Below are positions 23,301 through 31,524 of a DNA stretch of 64,000 nucleotides, piece by piece; position 1 is the first letter of the stretch, and each line of letters starts with the position of its first letter. Below the pieces are notes generated by a model. The model ran no database searches. It was not told the DNA's origin and saw only the letters and a list, made by a program, of their open reading frames with translations. Position numbers and translations under genes: made by a program. Source of the DNA: Candidula unifasciata (taxonomy: Eukaryota > Mollusca > Gastropoda > Stylommatophora > Geomitridae); contig CAJHNH020004702.1 of NCBI GenBank assembly GCA_905116865.2, forward strand, positions 449,669 through 513,668, written 5' to 3'.

Positions 23301-26300
23301 CATCCTAATTCAAGAAGTTGAGAGAGTTATCAAGATGAGCCCAAATAATAAATCAGCAGGTATAGACGGTATAACGAACGAGGCAATTAAAGCGTGCGGA
23401 AAAACCGGAGCAAAATGGCTACATAGAATATTCAGGATAGCATGGAACGAAAGGAAAACACCGGAGGATTGGCAAAAAGCTATCATAGTCCCAATTTGGA
23501 AAAACAAGGGCAACAAAAGAGAGTGTGACACATACAGAGGAATTTCTTTATTGAGCCACGTAGGGAAGCTATATTCAAAAGTACTTGAGACAAGAACAAA
23601 ACATATTGTAGAGACACAGTTGAGTAAAGCTCAGTTTGGATTTAGGAAAGGAAAAAGTTGCACAGACGCCCTTTTCACCCTAAGACAACTTAGTGAAAAG
23701 GCAATAGAATATAACAAACAACTCAATATAGCATTCATTGACCAAGAAAAAGCCTTTGACAGGGTAGACAGGAACAAACTATGCAATATATTGAACGACT
23801 ATGGAGTACAAGGTCAGCTACTAGACAACATCAGATCTCTGTACCAAACAAGCTCAAGCGTAGTTAGAACAAATGTTGGTTTGACAGACGAATTCATACT
23901 AAGAACAGGAGTAAGACAGGGTTGTGTACTATCACCACTATTATTCAATATATACATGGACAGAATAACAACAGCAGCAAACCATGTAATGATAAGCGAA
24001 CTGCTAACTACACCAAGCAGTGAGACAGAGTTAGTTGAAAGAGATCATTATAATGAAAACATACACGCCGATCCTGAAGAAGTACATCCCCAATTGAACT
24101 AAATACTTTTCGCAGACGACCAAAGCATAATTCATGAAAACGAAAAAAGAACTTCAAATCCACGTAAATGCGCTTTTACACAGTCTGCAACGAATATACA
24201 TGAAGATCAGCTTCACCAAAACAGAAATTCTGAAAATAACAATTACTAACATTCAAGTTAACAACGAACAACTCAAACAAGTGCAGCAATTTAAATACTT
24301 GGGGAGCATCTTCACAGATGATGGAAGAATTGATAGGGAACTTGAGGCAAGATGTCAAAAAGCGAACGCAGTAACTTACCAACTCTCCCCACTGCTAAAA
24401 CACCCAAGCATCACTATGGCACTAAAACGTGATAAATTGCATATTTATACCAACCCTCTGCTACCATGCAAACCTGGTCCCTAACAAGAGCACAGGAGAA
24501 AAAGATCACGACGTGCGAAATGAGATGCTTACGTAAGGCTGCCAATGTCACAAGGAGAGACAGAGTTCGAAACGAGAACATTAGATCAATTGTAGGAACC
24601 ACACCATGCCTGCAATACATAAAGAAGCAACAAATAGAGTGGTTTGGCCACTTGATGCGAATGCAAACCGACCAACTGCCTCTACGAGCATACAACGAAC
24701 AACACTACTGCCCTAGAGCAAGAGGCAGACCGAGAGTACGATGGATAGACAATATATCAGAGATCCTGAGGCAACACGGACTAACAACAACACATGCAAC
24801 ACACCTGGCCCAGGATAGAAAACTGCGACTCCCCACTACGCCGTGAGGCAATTGTGGACAAGACAAGACAAGACAAGACAAGACCTGTACAAGACATTAG
24901 CTTTTAATAACATTTCATCTATATTCATTAAACACTTTATATTTCTTCTTCTGTTCCTCAATCAACTCATGCTAACTCATCCTATCTCTTTCGATCTTGT
25001 GCAGCTCACTTCATACCTCTCTATATTTTTCTCTGTGCTAATTCCCTTCACATTTTTTTTTTTTTTTTTTTTTAATCTTTCTTTATGGCTCTAGTGCATG
25101 GATATGTCCAAATTTATTAATTAAAATTAGAGGATTAAACATATCTCTCTGTGCTCTGTCCTTCTCAGCAGATAAGGCTAGAAATGTTGTACCTATAGCA
25201 TACTGTATTTGTGTCTAAAATGTCCACTTGTATTGATGTGAACCATTTATCCTTTTCAATCCGCAGAGTCCAAACAAATGAATATTTGCAAAGAACATAA
25301 AGCAATATTTATGTTTAAAAAAAAACACTAGTCAATATCCATCCCTCCCCCACCCCAACCCACCAAATATAATATTTCCAAACAACATAAGAGTATTATT
25401 TCCAAATTAGAAAAGTTAGTCATACACAGAAACATTATTTACAGCATGAGTGATGCAAGTATACACAATCTGGAATCCTTGCCAGCTCTACAAGGTTTGT
25501 GCTGAGAAACTCCTTCTGTGATCTAATGAGCAGACTAGAAGAATATTTATAAAGCACTTATGTGCAATAAAAGTGATCTTTTACAAACAAACCGACAGAC
25601 AAGAATATGTATTTTATATCAGAGACTCAACAAGGCCACAAGCTAGAAAATGTTCTCAGTGCTCCACTTGTCAGGAGACCTCTACCACCAGTGAACCACT
25701 GAGCCAAGTCATAGTCTTTTATGCAGTATCATTGTCCATGCTTCTGAATACTGATGAAGGCTTTATAACCAAAACAAACATTGTGTCTTTCCCAGTTGTC
25801 TTTTACTGTTCAGCTGTCTAGCTCTACTACTATTTTGTACCAAATTTGTTTCATAGTATCTTTTCTTTAGGGTATGCAGCTGTGTTGGGAAACGAACTGA
25901 CAGACTGGCTGGTGCTGCACTACTTGGCGGTGAACTGACACGTGACAAGCTAGATGTTAGTAAGGCCCCTTGGAACAAGTGAACGATGCAGAAGTATAAG
26001 CAGATCATTAATGTCTGGAGAAAATAGATGCTGCAAGATCTGGCCGACACTCTAAACTAAGAGGGAAGGCAAGACGGACACTCTCACACTACTACCGATA
26101 CAATCCGCACTAGAGCTCTTTGCTGACTGCTAAAGATAGGAAAGCAGTGTTTATGAGTATGTCTAAAGTGCTGTGATGTCAACTCTTAACTCAATTTAAC
26201 TCATAGCAGAAATAAGTATATACTTACAGCAGCCTGTCGTCTGCCCTCAATTCTATCAGAGACTAACCACTCCAGGGCCCGGCGCACTTCAAACTCCACA

Positions 26301-27854
26301 TACTCTGCCGCATAGGTCCCTGACGACAGCGCTAGTATACCCACTGCCTTGGCTGCCATTTCCATGACTCCGAGGTCATAGGAGTTTGACGGGAGCAGAT
26401 TCATCAGGTAGTTGGCAAATCGACTCATGCGTGTACCAATGTTTCCGACATCACCTCCCAGCAAACTAACTGTGGCAATCAAACAAAATAACAAATGAAG
26501 AACCTTTGAGGCTATACAGATATTATATATAATAAATAAAAATAAAAATCGGCACTCACAGAAAGAAGCAGAAATATTTTTAGAACAATTGAAAACCAGT
26601 GTTATAAACAGATGCCTATCATCATTATGTACTGTGTCAATAACTATAGCAAGTCAAAAGTGTGCCATCTCCTACAACCACTGAAGCCTCAGATTTGAAG
26701 TCATGTGGACAAGGTATTTATTTCTTTGTATTCCCCTGGCTCTTTTCCCAACAAAATTTGCCAGTCACTAAATTCTAAAGGTCTTAACCTCAAGCTTTTT
26801 CTATTTCTTCTGCATTCTCCCTTGGCATGTTATGTTGTGGTTTAGTTTCTTCTTCTTCTGTCCTTTTCATTCTTTTTCTAAGTGTTAACTGGCTGTAAAC
26901 TCCAGCATAAAGTTCTGGTTGTTCATCCACTTCTGGACTTTAGTCTTGTTTAAAAACTTGAATTGGTACTTTATGTTTAATTCACCTCAAACAAAAGAAA
27001 TGTCAGTGTTGGTTTTTGGCCGCCATAATATGTGCCTATTATTTGGAGATAGACAAAGTCCAATATTTCAAGAATAAAAGTAATGAAAACTACCTTCTTT
27101 ACAGATGCCTTGAAAATTACTGTGCCCAGAAAATTATTATTATATATTTACCAACTGCTAAAATCATTTATCAAGTGCCGCTTAGAAAGAATCATTTTCA
27201 CATTACTGGCACATTGGAAATTTAGTGCTAGATTTATAATTTTTTCCCCTAAGACCTATTAAGTTAATTTTATTTTCCGCTAAGACCCATTAAGTGCCTA
27301 ATAGTTTTTTTTTTCAACTGCAAAGTGTCAACTGATTTAAAAGAAATAAAGGTTAGCCCATATATCGGATATGGCTTCATGAATGAAAAAAGATCTCCTT
27401 TTTACAATTCAGCCAATCAATCATGTGCCATCTCCACAATGAAGGGTAGCTCCAACACTTCAATATGTTACATCTTTTGTCCTGATTGTACACACTCTGA
27501 AATTGCAGTTTGTCTATTTATGCTGTCCTCCCATTTGTATCACTGCCTAGCTCTTGCTAGTTTGTCCCTTTTGTACTTACCAATTGCTAGAACTCCTCCT
27601 TTTCTCTCATGTACATCTGAGCTGGAAACCATCTCAAAAATGTGGTGGTTGAAGTCATCCATGAATGAGGCAACCTCCTCTTGAGGCATCTCCCGCAGCT
27701 CTGTCACGACAAAGTGATGAAGATCCACAGCTGTCTTAAACCGAACATCCTCCTGGCGATGTTTCAGACCTGTAACAAAGCCCTGCAGTACCGATTTGGT
27801 CGACATTGTGTAGCTCTCTCCCAATATTTATATCATCTTATGTAAAGTGTACCT
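14200..27854 (-). CDS. MTOR: mTOR kinase, N-terminal HEAT region (partial gene)
   Basis: Seven coding exons on the minus strand join into about 347 residues that align end to end with the start of animal mTOR, the Ser/Thr kinase of TORC1 and TORC2. Landmarks are ELREMPQEEVASF, NHHIFEMVSSSDVHERKGG, RFANYLMNLLPSN, EYVEFEVRRALEWL, REGAVAALRAALAVTSQRE and TRDDWIHGSLLIINELLR. All belong to the N-terminal HEAT-repeat solenoid that binds RAPTOR or RICTOR. The start is ATG at 27806, since an in-frame TTG upstream only lengthens the frame. Exon 1 ends in phase 1 and every later junction is phase 0. Exons are 27581-27806 (CDS part), 26228-26469, 22887-22988, 21099-21194, 18953-19087, 17878-17940 and 14200-14376. 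The remaining HEAT, FAT, FRB, kinase and FATC parts are absent and should lie left of the window. Introns are packed with transposons. Confidence 0.93.
14850..15290 (+). pseudogene. RNase H-bearing LINE 3' end, copy 2
   Basis: Reads ATDSHRMLRKAETGMLRAEW, then after a frame change AGVLGNKQADRLA, as in RNase H of I-type LINEs, then the conserved 3' tail (TTGCTGCTGAAGATTGGGAG). It is the most 5'-extended copy together with 62960-63395. Inserted in an mTOR intron in antisense. Confidence 0.65.
15322..15365 (-). mobile_element. Penelope-type terminal fragment, hammerhead-like
   Basis: Minus strand reads CTGCTGATGAAGGCTAATTG then CTGCAACAG. CTGATGA, a short stem and a GAAAC-like box are the form of the hammerhead ribozyme motif found in termini of Penelope-like elements; here the second box is mutated to GCAAC. 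Only a fragment remains. Confidence 0.35.
15620..16868 (+). mobile_element. pogo/Tigger element, internally deleted
   Basis: The left inverted repeat starts CAGTAGAACCTCGCTTAACG. The right end, reverse-complemented, starts CATTGGAACCACTCTTAACG. TA dinucleotides flank both (15618-15619 and 16869-16870), the target duplication of Tc1/mariner/pogo elements. At 1249 bp it is about half a full Tigger, and only the 3' part of the transposase remains. It is inserted next to an RNase H-LINE tail (16871-16955). Confidence 0.85.
15863..16604 (+). pseudogene. Tigger/TIGD-like transposase, C-terminal half
   Basis: Three overlapping frames read NPPGLQDDLCEEFQFIKIQF, LPPNTTLLLQPVDQQVIYNF, TSAWKKLWPESFVDFEGFE and a C-terminal tail. 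These match the DDE/D superfamily endonuclease of Tigger/TIGD1 proteins. The D in QPVDQ corresponds to the third catalytic Asp. The CENP-B-like DNA-binding domain and the first two catalytic residues are missing, and at least two frameshifts occur. Dead. Confidence 0.85.
16871..16955 (+). mobile_element. RNase H-LINE tail, copy 3
   Basis: GGGGAAAGTCCCAAGTGCTA and TTTTTAACTCAAAC match the 3' tail of the RNase H-LINE copies. It starts immediately after the Tigger right TA, so Tigger inserted into or beside this tail. Confidence 0.5.
17440..17700 (+). pseudogene. LINE C-terminal relic
   Basis: With frame changes it reads EMKCL.K and RRDRIK, similar to the MRCLRKAANVTRRDRVRN segment of the LINE at 22990-24890, and later CTIESPVRHN and SRRRPCKE. 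Decayed 3' end of an RTE-like element. Confidence 0.45.
17878..17940 (-). CDS. MTOR: mTOR coding exon 6
   Basis: 63 nt, 21 residues, RLRMEIEEITSEQANYDKTS plus K, with acceptor GATACAG and donor GTTAGT. It corresponds to the REEMEEITQQQ segment after the HEAT repeats of exon 5. It is short but both splice sites and the phase agree. Confidence 0.85.
18230..18345 (-). pseudogene. Tc1/mariner-type transposase HTH relic
   Basis: Minus strand reads EKTQIDVISIAKEFRMSVGT then VQNIVHKKLPYRKVC, which has the spacing of the second helix-turn-helix of mariner transposases (IA..L.IS.GTV..I....L..RKVCA). No catalytic part is seen in the flanks. Confidence 0.55.
18953..19087 (-). CDS. MTOR: mTOR coding exon 5
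   Basis: 135 nt, 45 residues, from QCFDESLQPFDETLGREKK to CSNNEAE. The acceptor is CTTCCACAG. The donor GTTGGT is weak but is the only one that keeps phase 0 with exon 6. It matches the GFDETLAKEKGMNRDD region of vertebrate mTOR. Confidence 0.88.
19400..19880 (+). pseudogene. LINE 3' relic with GAT tail
   Basis: AATAGGACAAGCAAAAACTG then GCATTTGATAACATGAAGAA matches the IGQAKTAFYKMKN segment of the LINE at 31525-32640. CAAAAGAATCCTTACAG and CCTTGGGCAGCCGG match its RMLRIPWT part. Ends in ACTTGATGAAGATGATGATG, the GAT-repeat tail shared by this family. Heavily decayed. Confidence 0.6.
19957..21035. repeat. 34-bp minisatellite, about 32 units
   Basis: The unit ATTAGACACTTTGTGGTGAG then TACTGCCACATTTT repeats head to tail over 1.08 kb with few substitutions. 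Length variants (33 bp, ending CCTTTAT or CCTCTAT) are almost always followed by a GGCGTG (once GGCATG) variant, revealing higher-order pairing. Each unit carries GGTGAGTA, which looks like a 5' splice site on the plus strand. It lies inside an mTOR intron, whose transcript is on the other strand. Confidence 0.95.
21099..21194 (-). CDS. MTOR: mTOR coding exon 4
   Basis: 96 nt, 32 residues, PSIREGAVAALRAALAVTSQ through QVYK. The acceptor is AACTAG and the donor GTATTG. It lies just right of the 34-bp minisatellite in the following intron. Confidence 0.9.
21299..21900 (+). pseudogene. LINE C-terminal relic, second family
   Basis: Translation gives FNKARATFGRMRQIQQSNSY, ELRLYKSIILPVFLYGTE, CRIIKLFWPDTISN, and further down GRPKTTWR-like remnants. 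This is the known C-terminal segment of a common RTE-like LINE (KARAAFGRL.QIW, LYK..VLPVLLYG.ECW, FWP.TISN, GRPK.TWRR). Stops occur after GTE and after TISNTK. A related copy is at 41640-42545. Tail AACGAAGATGATGA. Confidence 0.7.
22045..22165 (+). mobile_element. RNase H-LINE tail, copy 4 (diverged)
   Basis: GAACTGGTACCTCGGAGTGG, CTGCTGCATCAGAGGACTG and GGAAATGCCCAATGTG align loosely with the 3' tail of the family. Old copy. Confidence 0.4.
22170..22880. other. mTOR intron, no recognisable feature
   Basis: Mixed sequence without motif-bearing open frames. A TGTTGTGGTTTAGGCCTG piece near 22752 recalls SINE-like fragments elsewhere. Nothing firm. Confidence 0.5.
22887..22988 (-). CDS. MTOR: mTOR coding exon 3
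   Basis: 102 nt, 34 residues, beginning VLVLKELAVNTPTFFYQQVQ and ending AVRDPK before donor GTATGT. The acceptor TTGTACAG (22996-22989) sits at the 5' edge of a LINE inserted in the opposite orientation, so much of the upstream splice signal lies in transposon DNA. Confidence 0.9.
22990..24890 (+). pseudogene. 5'-truncated LINE ORF2, RT and C-terminal part
   Basis: The frame from about 22992 holds a linker (WQKYGEQLVKISRERPRDFY) and RT motifs WQKAIIVPIWKNKGN, YRGISLLSHVGK, QFGFRKGKSCTDA, FIDQEKAFDRVDR and TGVRQGCVLSPLLFN. The YADD-type region (LFADDQ, 24109-24124) is out of frame because of an insertion and frameshift. A C-terminal part with CEMRCLRKAANVTRRDRVRN and FGHLMRMQTDQLPLR follows. 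It ends in an AAGAC tandem tail (24857-24884), typical of RTE-like elements. The endonuclease is missing. Same family as 4986-6654. Confidence 0.9.
24940..25100 (-). mobile_element. LINE 3' fragment, relative of 3305-3790
   Basis: CTTCTTCTGTTCCTCAATC, ACTCATCCTATCTCTTTCG and the T run match the 3'-end family. It abuts the tail of the LINE at 22990-24890. Confidence 0.45.
25101..25740. other. mTOR intron, no recognisable feature
   Basis: AT-rich, no coding signal and no repeat family I can name. Confidence 0.5.
25742..25790 (+). mobile_element. Penelope-type terminal fragment, hammerhead-like
   Basis: ACTGATGAAGGCTTTATAACC then AAAACAAAC resembles the CTGATGAAGGCC...GAAACGT hammerhead form of Penelope-like element termini, with the stem and second box degraded. 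Confidence 0.35.
25868..26205 (+). pseudogene. RNase H-bearing LINE 3' end, copy 5
   Basis: GGTATGCAGCTGTGTTGGGAA and ACGAACTGACAGACTGG encode the VLGNE..D.L signature. It continues to the family's 3' tail (TGCTGACTGCTAAAGATAGG) and an ACTCAATTTAACTCA tail ending just upstream of mTOR exon 2. Confidence 0.6.
26228..26469 (-). CDS. MTOR: mTOR coding exon 2
   Basis: 242 nt. The acceptor CCACAG precedes TTAGTTTGCTGG, and with the G from exon 1 this gives VSLLGGDVGN. It ends in RRQAA before GTAAGT. It encodes HEAT repeats including RFANYLMNLLPSN and EYVEFEVRRALEWL, near-identical in pattern to vertebrate mTOR. Confidence 0.93.
26850..26965 (-). mobile_element. SINE-A fragment
   Basis: Contains GTTAACTGGCTGTAAACTCC, AAGTTCTGGTTGTTCATCC and CTTCTGGACTTTAGTCTTG, the reverse complement of the 3' half of the repeat at 29770-30065, with the CTTCTTCTTCT tail on its left. 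Confidence 0.6.
26970..27570. other. mTOR intron 1-2, no recognisable feature
   Basis: AT-rich intron between coding exons 1 and 2. Open frames here have no recognisable motif. Confidence 0.5.
27581..27854 (-). CDS. MTOR: mTOR coding exon 1 with 48 nt of 5'UTR
   Basis: The acceptor lies at 27855-27856 after a T-rich tract on the minus strand (GTTTCTTGTTTTCGCAG). The 5'UTR is 27807-27854 and ATG is at 27804-27806. The coding part is 226 nt and runs from MSTKSVLQGF to KGGVLAI plus one base. The donor GTAAGT lies at 27580-27575. An exon with a 3' splice acceptor before its start codon means at least one upstream non-coding exon. Confidence 0.88.
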
Positions 27855-27892
27855 CTGCGAAAACAAGAAACAAAACAACAAAAATAATCACA

Positions 27893-28035
27893 GTAAAGTC
27901 ATGTTTTCCTGTTGTAAATTTGCACACAAAAGTCACAAGGAACAGATTGTAAAATGTAGTGCCTGCCATATTTTGCTGCATCTCATCAGGTGCATTTACT
28001 ATGACAATGGGGAACAAATTAGGCAAATGAATCCC
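27893..28035 (-). mobile_element. Penelope-like pLTR fragment beside mTOR exon 1
   Basis: Minus strand reads NAPDEMQQNMAGTTFYNLF then CKFTTGKHDF, homologous to the pLTR/ORF start of the elements at 52-57 kb (YAPDEIQRNMPG...FKFTTGKHCF). The CACCTGATGAG hammerhead-like box is kept; the GAAA box is changed. It ends a few dozen bases from the mTOR exon 1 acceptor. Confidence 0.7.
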
Positions 28036-28284
28036 TTCCGTCCAGATCTATGCAAGCAAAGAAGACATTTTCATGAACTGTTTTTTCCTTTGTAAAACAG
28101 GCAGTAACTTATGAGTGTGGATGCTTTTGTATTTCAGTTGTGTTGCATCACATTATTTAATTTTTACCGTAGTGTGCACCTGACAAGACACACTGAGGTA
28201 TATACGAATAAAATGTACAATCTACTGTTTGTGTTTTCGTGTTAAACTGAGAGTTTAGAAGTGACAATCACATGTCAGGATATT

Positions 28285-28460
28285 CCCACAACAGCTCCGT
28301 CCTTATCTTCAGCAGCCAGTAAAGAGTTCCAAGGCTAATTATACCAGCAGTAGTCTGATTATATGTATGTCTTGCCTTTCCTCTGAGTTTAGTGTGTCTG
28401 CCAGATCCCCTGGTCACTCCCCACTGCATCATTCTTTCCATAGTCATGACCTATTCACAC
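28285..28460 (-). mobile_element. RNase H-LINE tail, copy 6
   Basis: Reverse complement contains GATGCAGTGGGGAGTGACCA, GGCAAGACATACATATAATC and CTGGCTGCTGAAGATAAGG, matching the 3' part of copy 1 (8300-8440). Confidence 0.6.
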
Positions 28461-28689
28461 TTCCACATTGATCACCCGCTTTCTGTTTTGTGTCTTCTTT
28501 GTTCATCCAAAATAATGATAAATCAGCTCAAATATATTACTGAAGTGATATGTATACATAATAAATATAGTTAATTGCATATCTTTTAAAGGACGTTGCC
28601 GAACCAACCCCAGCATTTTTTTTGCTGTTGTGTTTTTTAGGCAAATTTACATCCAGTGGTTTGTCATTGCTTTCTGGATGGAAGCTTCT

Positions 28690-28885
28690 CAACACACACA
28701 CTCACAGGCTGAAAACTTCGGTGGGAAGTTCTGTTTGTTCATCCATTCTTAGACTGGCTTGAATCCAGAACTTGAGTTTTGTGTGCACATCAGTTTTACA
28801 GGTGTTGATTCCTTGTCTCTCAGGCAGATGTACTCTAGCGTTGGATGAAATACCCCACCAATTAATCCCCTATGACATGCTTATT
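28690..28885 (-). mobile_element. SINE-A copy
   Basis: Shares TTCTGTTTGTTCATCCATTC, CTTAGACTGG, GATTCCTTGTCTCTCAGGCA and GATGTACTC blocks with the family, in reverse orientation. Confidence 0.6.
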
Positions 28886-28959
28886 GGGGTCAGGGGGTCG
28901 ATTCTTTGTTCTCCAAAATAGAGCCCTGGAACTCATGCAGGGAATATGTTTCTTGGTCC

Positions 28960-29105
28960 TTAACTCTTTCATTCCTAAGCAACGCATCATACATTCATAG
29001 ATTCCTACCCAGAGGCCCAATGAACGCAAGATGTGCTGATTTTGCATCTCTCTTGACTATTCCTTGGGCCTCTGAAGCTAAATCCCATGGGACTTGAAAA
29101 GTTAA
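28960..29105. mobile_element. MITE, TTAA ends
   Basis: Left TTAACTCTTTCATTCC, right (reverse complement) TTAACTTTTCAAGTCC. The internal CATTCATAG ... CCCAATGAACGCAAG and CTTGGGCCTCTGAAGCT blocks are shared with 10007-10150. About 146 bp, no coding capacity. Confidence 0.55.
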
Positions 29106-29184
29106 TAAAAGCAATGAATAAAACTGCAACCTATGATGCATTCTTCTGAGAGCTGACAAAAAAAAATGTTTAAAGTGGCTACTC

Positions 29185-29350
29185 AACCCCATGCTCATGT
29201 AGGAGAGCCTTTGCAGAACATTGCTTTCATCATCAACACTGAAAATCCATATGGTCCTTTCCCTGTTGTATCAACTTTTATGCCCAGGTTGCCCTTGATA
29301 TGTTGTGTCCACTCTCATGCTGGTGCTTCCCTGTCTCTCCATCCTCACCC
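29185..29350 (-). mobile_element. LINE 3' end fragment
   Basis: GCCTTTGCAGAACATTGCTT, ATCATCAACACTG and GTCCACTCTCATGCTGGTG match the 3' end of the LINE at 48735-52108 (CCTTTGCAGAACGTCGCTCT), same orientation. Confidence 0.55.
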
Positions 29351-29491
29351 CACAGAAAAAACTGACCAGTTCTACTTTCTGCATTAGTCAATTTATTTTA
29401 TTGTATTTTATCCCACAGCAATTTTCACTGCAAAGTCCAACTTGTACTAAGATGCCTGTAAATATGAAGGTTTTGGTGAGTTGCCTGACAG

Positions 29492-29575
29492 CAGAAGAAG
29501 AAGAAGAAGAAGAAGAAGAAAAAGAAGAAGAAGACGAAGGAAAAAAGGAGAAAAAGAAGAAGGAAAAGAAGATTC
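29492..29575. repeat. (GAA)n microsatellite
   Basis: GAA-rich run giving a Glu/Lys frame on the plus strand. Confidence 0.9.
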
Positions 29576-29769
29576 CGGTTCCAACATCACCTTAGAAAAA
29601 TACAGTTGACCATGTTTAACCTACTACTGGTAGCCAGGCTTCCCAAAGTGTCAGGTTATATTTATAGTCTGGGTTATGTGTGCTATATTCACAGCTAAAT
29701 AGTTCGCAACCAGGTAGCCCTTAAAAGAACTAGATAGCCCTAAAAGGGGCTAGCTATCAAGAAAAGAAG

Positions 29770-30065
29770 CTCCTCGTGTGGGTTCCAGGACCCTATTATA
29801 GGGAAAACAAGAATAGACCCACTGCCTACCCAAAAGTATGTCGTAAGAGTCGACTAACTGGGAGCTTCCTTTGAAGTCAGAGTGCATCTGCCTGAGAGGC
29901 AAGGAACCAACAGTCTGCACACAAATTAGTCAGATATGTCAAACAGATGCACATGCAACTCTCAGGTTCTGAAAAGGGACTGCAGTCCAGAAGTAGACAA
30001 ACAACAAGAACTTCCTGCCAGAGTTTACAGCCGGTGAACACAAAGAAGAAGAAGAAAAAGAAGCC
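29770..30065 (+). mobile_element. SINE-A, best copy, GAA tail
   Basis: About 300 bp: GTGTGGGTTCCAGGACC, AACAAGAATAGACCCACTGC, GTATGTCGTAAGAGTCGAC, GGCAAGGAACCAACAGTCTG, CAGTCCAGAAGTAGACAAAC, GCCAGAGTTTACAGCCGGTG, then a GAAGAAGAAG tail. Related copies occur at 26850, 28690, 35160/35432, 37845, 41222, 46270 and 63755. No open frame, so a short non-autonomous retroposon. I did not find convincing A/B boxes. Confidence 0.65.
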
Positions 30066-30069
30066 CTTA

Positions 30070-30760
30070 GAATGACTCTCATAGTGTTGATGTGATTACT
30101 GCTCTCTCTTTAACCACTGACCAATATACACACCCATCAACCCATCTGCTACCCGGATACCCTTTAGCTTAGCAAGTTGGTCTCAAATGAAAAAAAAAAG
30201 AGTAAGTATTATACTTTGGATAAACTCATAAGCAAATTAAGGATTTTGTGCAGGAGACTGGTACTAATGGAGATGGATGGCAATGTGCAATAGCTGCCAT
30301 CCCTTTTCCCCCTCCAGACTGCCGCAGATCCCTGGTGATCCCAGAAGCAAATGATCAAAGCACAGACATCGGAGATCACTGATCACCCATATGGAAGTTG
30401 TAGTGGGACACCTATGGTTATGGTTTCGAAATAACATGCTGTATTATGTAGATGGAATAATAGCTTGGTAAAAAAGTAAAGCGAGAGCAGTTTACAAAAC
30501 AAACCAACAAATTAACTTCAGTTGCAAGCCACAACGAAGTAATTCTGTCACTAAAGTAAATCACTCGTGAGTAGTCAGAGTGTCACAGAGATTGAGATGC
30601 AAGCCAGAGTTCACATTTTCGAATGATTGATTATTATGAAAATGAGGACAGATTTCCAAAATACTAGTAATAGCGATTCGATAAAAATGAATGTACCATA
30701 TAATTTTAATTGTCAAGAGTCCTCCAAAAGCAAATAAAAAATAGCATTCCAATTCCTACC
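30070..30760. other. mTOR upstream/first intron, no recognisable feature
   Basis: No named repeat or gene seen. Confidence 0.45.
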
Positions 30761-30766
30761 TACTAC

Positions 30767-30840
30767 CTGTAATAAATTATCAACAACCAACGACCGCCAT
30801 GATTACACCGGAAGTTGAGTGTTCTCCTCATATTTCCACT
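30767..30840 (-). promoter_or_regulatory. MTOR: Putative mTOR non-coding first exon and promoter
   Basis: On the minus strand the sequence runs CAACTTCCGGTGTAATC (ETS-type CTTCCGG), then ATGGCGGTCG (YY1-like core ATGGCGG), then TAATTTATTACAG followed by GTAGTAGG, a possible 5' splice site at 30766. ETS and YY1 motifs at the start of TATA-less housekeeping genes, plus an acceptor at 27855 that demands an upstream exon, suggest this is the mTOR transcription start. Inferred; there is no transcript evidence. Confidence 0.45.
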
Positions 30841-30907
30841 CCACAATTTGTGTTCACTCGTTCACGTCCCTCCCGTGTGACCACTGGTACTTAAAGGGAA
30901 GCAGCAG

Positions 30908-31414
30908 ATTAACAACTGATATTATTAAGTCTTTACGTCCTTTTCAGTACGTAATTTTTTGATATTTGAAGCCCCACTCTGGCTTTTGCCAGGGGCCGCA
31001 ATATAGGCAGGCCATAAAAATGGCCAAATGTCTGAACGCGGTTTCTGGGACCTCTCCACGGTGATCCTCATCCACATGGTGGCACGTTGTGTCATCGGGT
31101 GTTTATCGCTTGTGTGATGTCCTAGTGGGGTAGAAAGTCACTCACTCATTAACAACTGATGTTGTTATTAATATTATCAAGTCTTTACGTCCTTTTCAGG
31201 ACGTAATTTTTTGTTATTTGAAGCCCCACTCTGGCTTTTGCCAGGGGCCGCAATATAGGCAGGCCATAAAAATGGCCAAATGTCTGAACGCGGTTTCTGG
31301 GACCTCTCCATGGTGATCCTCATCCACATGGTGGCACGTTGTGTCATCGGGTATTTATCGCTTGTGTGATGTCCTGGTGGAGTAGAAAGTCACTCACTCA
31401 CTCATTAACAACTG
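30908..31414 (+). mobile_element. SINE-B tandem pair with three target copies
   Basis: Two near-identical units (TTTACGTCCTTTTCAG ... GCCCCACTCTGGCTTTTGCC ... GAACGCGGTTTCTGGGACC ... TTTATCGCTTGTGTGATG ... GGGTAGAAAGTCACTCACTC). The 11-bp word ATTAACAACTG stands at 30908-30918, 31148-31158 and 31404-31414, that is before, between and after the units. Each unit is about 230-245 bp and ends in a CACT tail. A third copy is at 35200-35431. Confidence 0.8.
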
Positions 31415-31524
31415 CACCATGATCTTCGAGTACGAGGCAGTGCCGTTTTAAGGCTGGGCACTTACCCGGGGACTCCACTAGCAAAAGCGCTCATGATAAT
31501 CTGTGTATGCCAAGTGACTTCATC

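Noticed and set aside
27807..27824. mTOR starting at an upstream in-frame TTG (MGESYT...)
   Set aside because: The first ATG (27806) is conventional and gives the N-terminus that aligns with other mTOR proteins.
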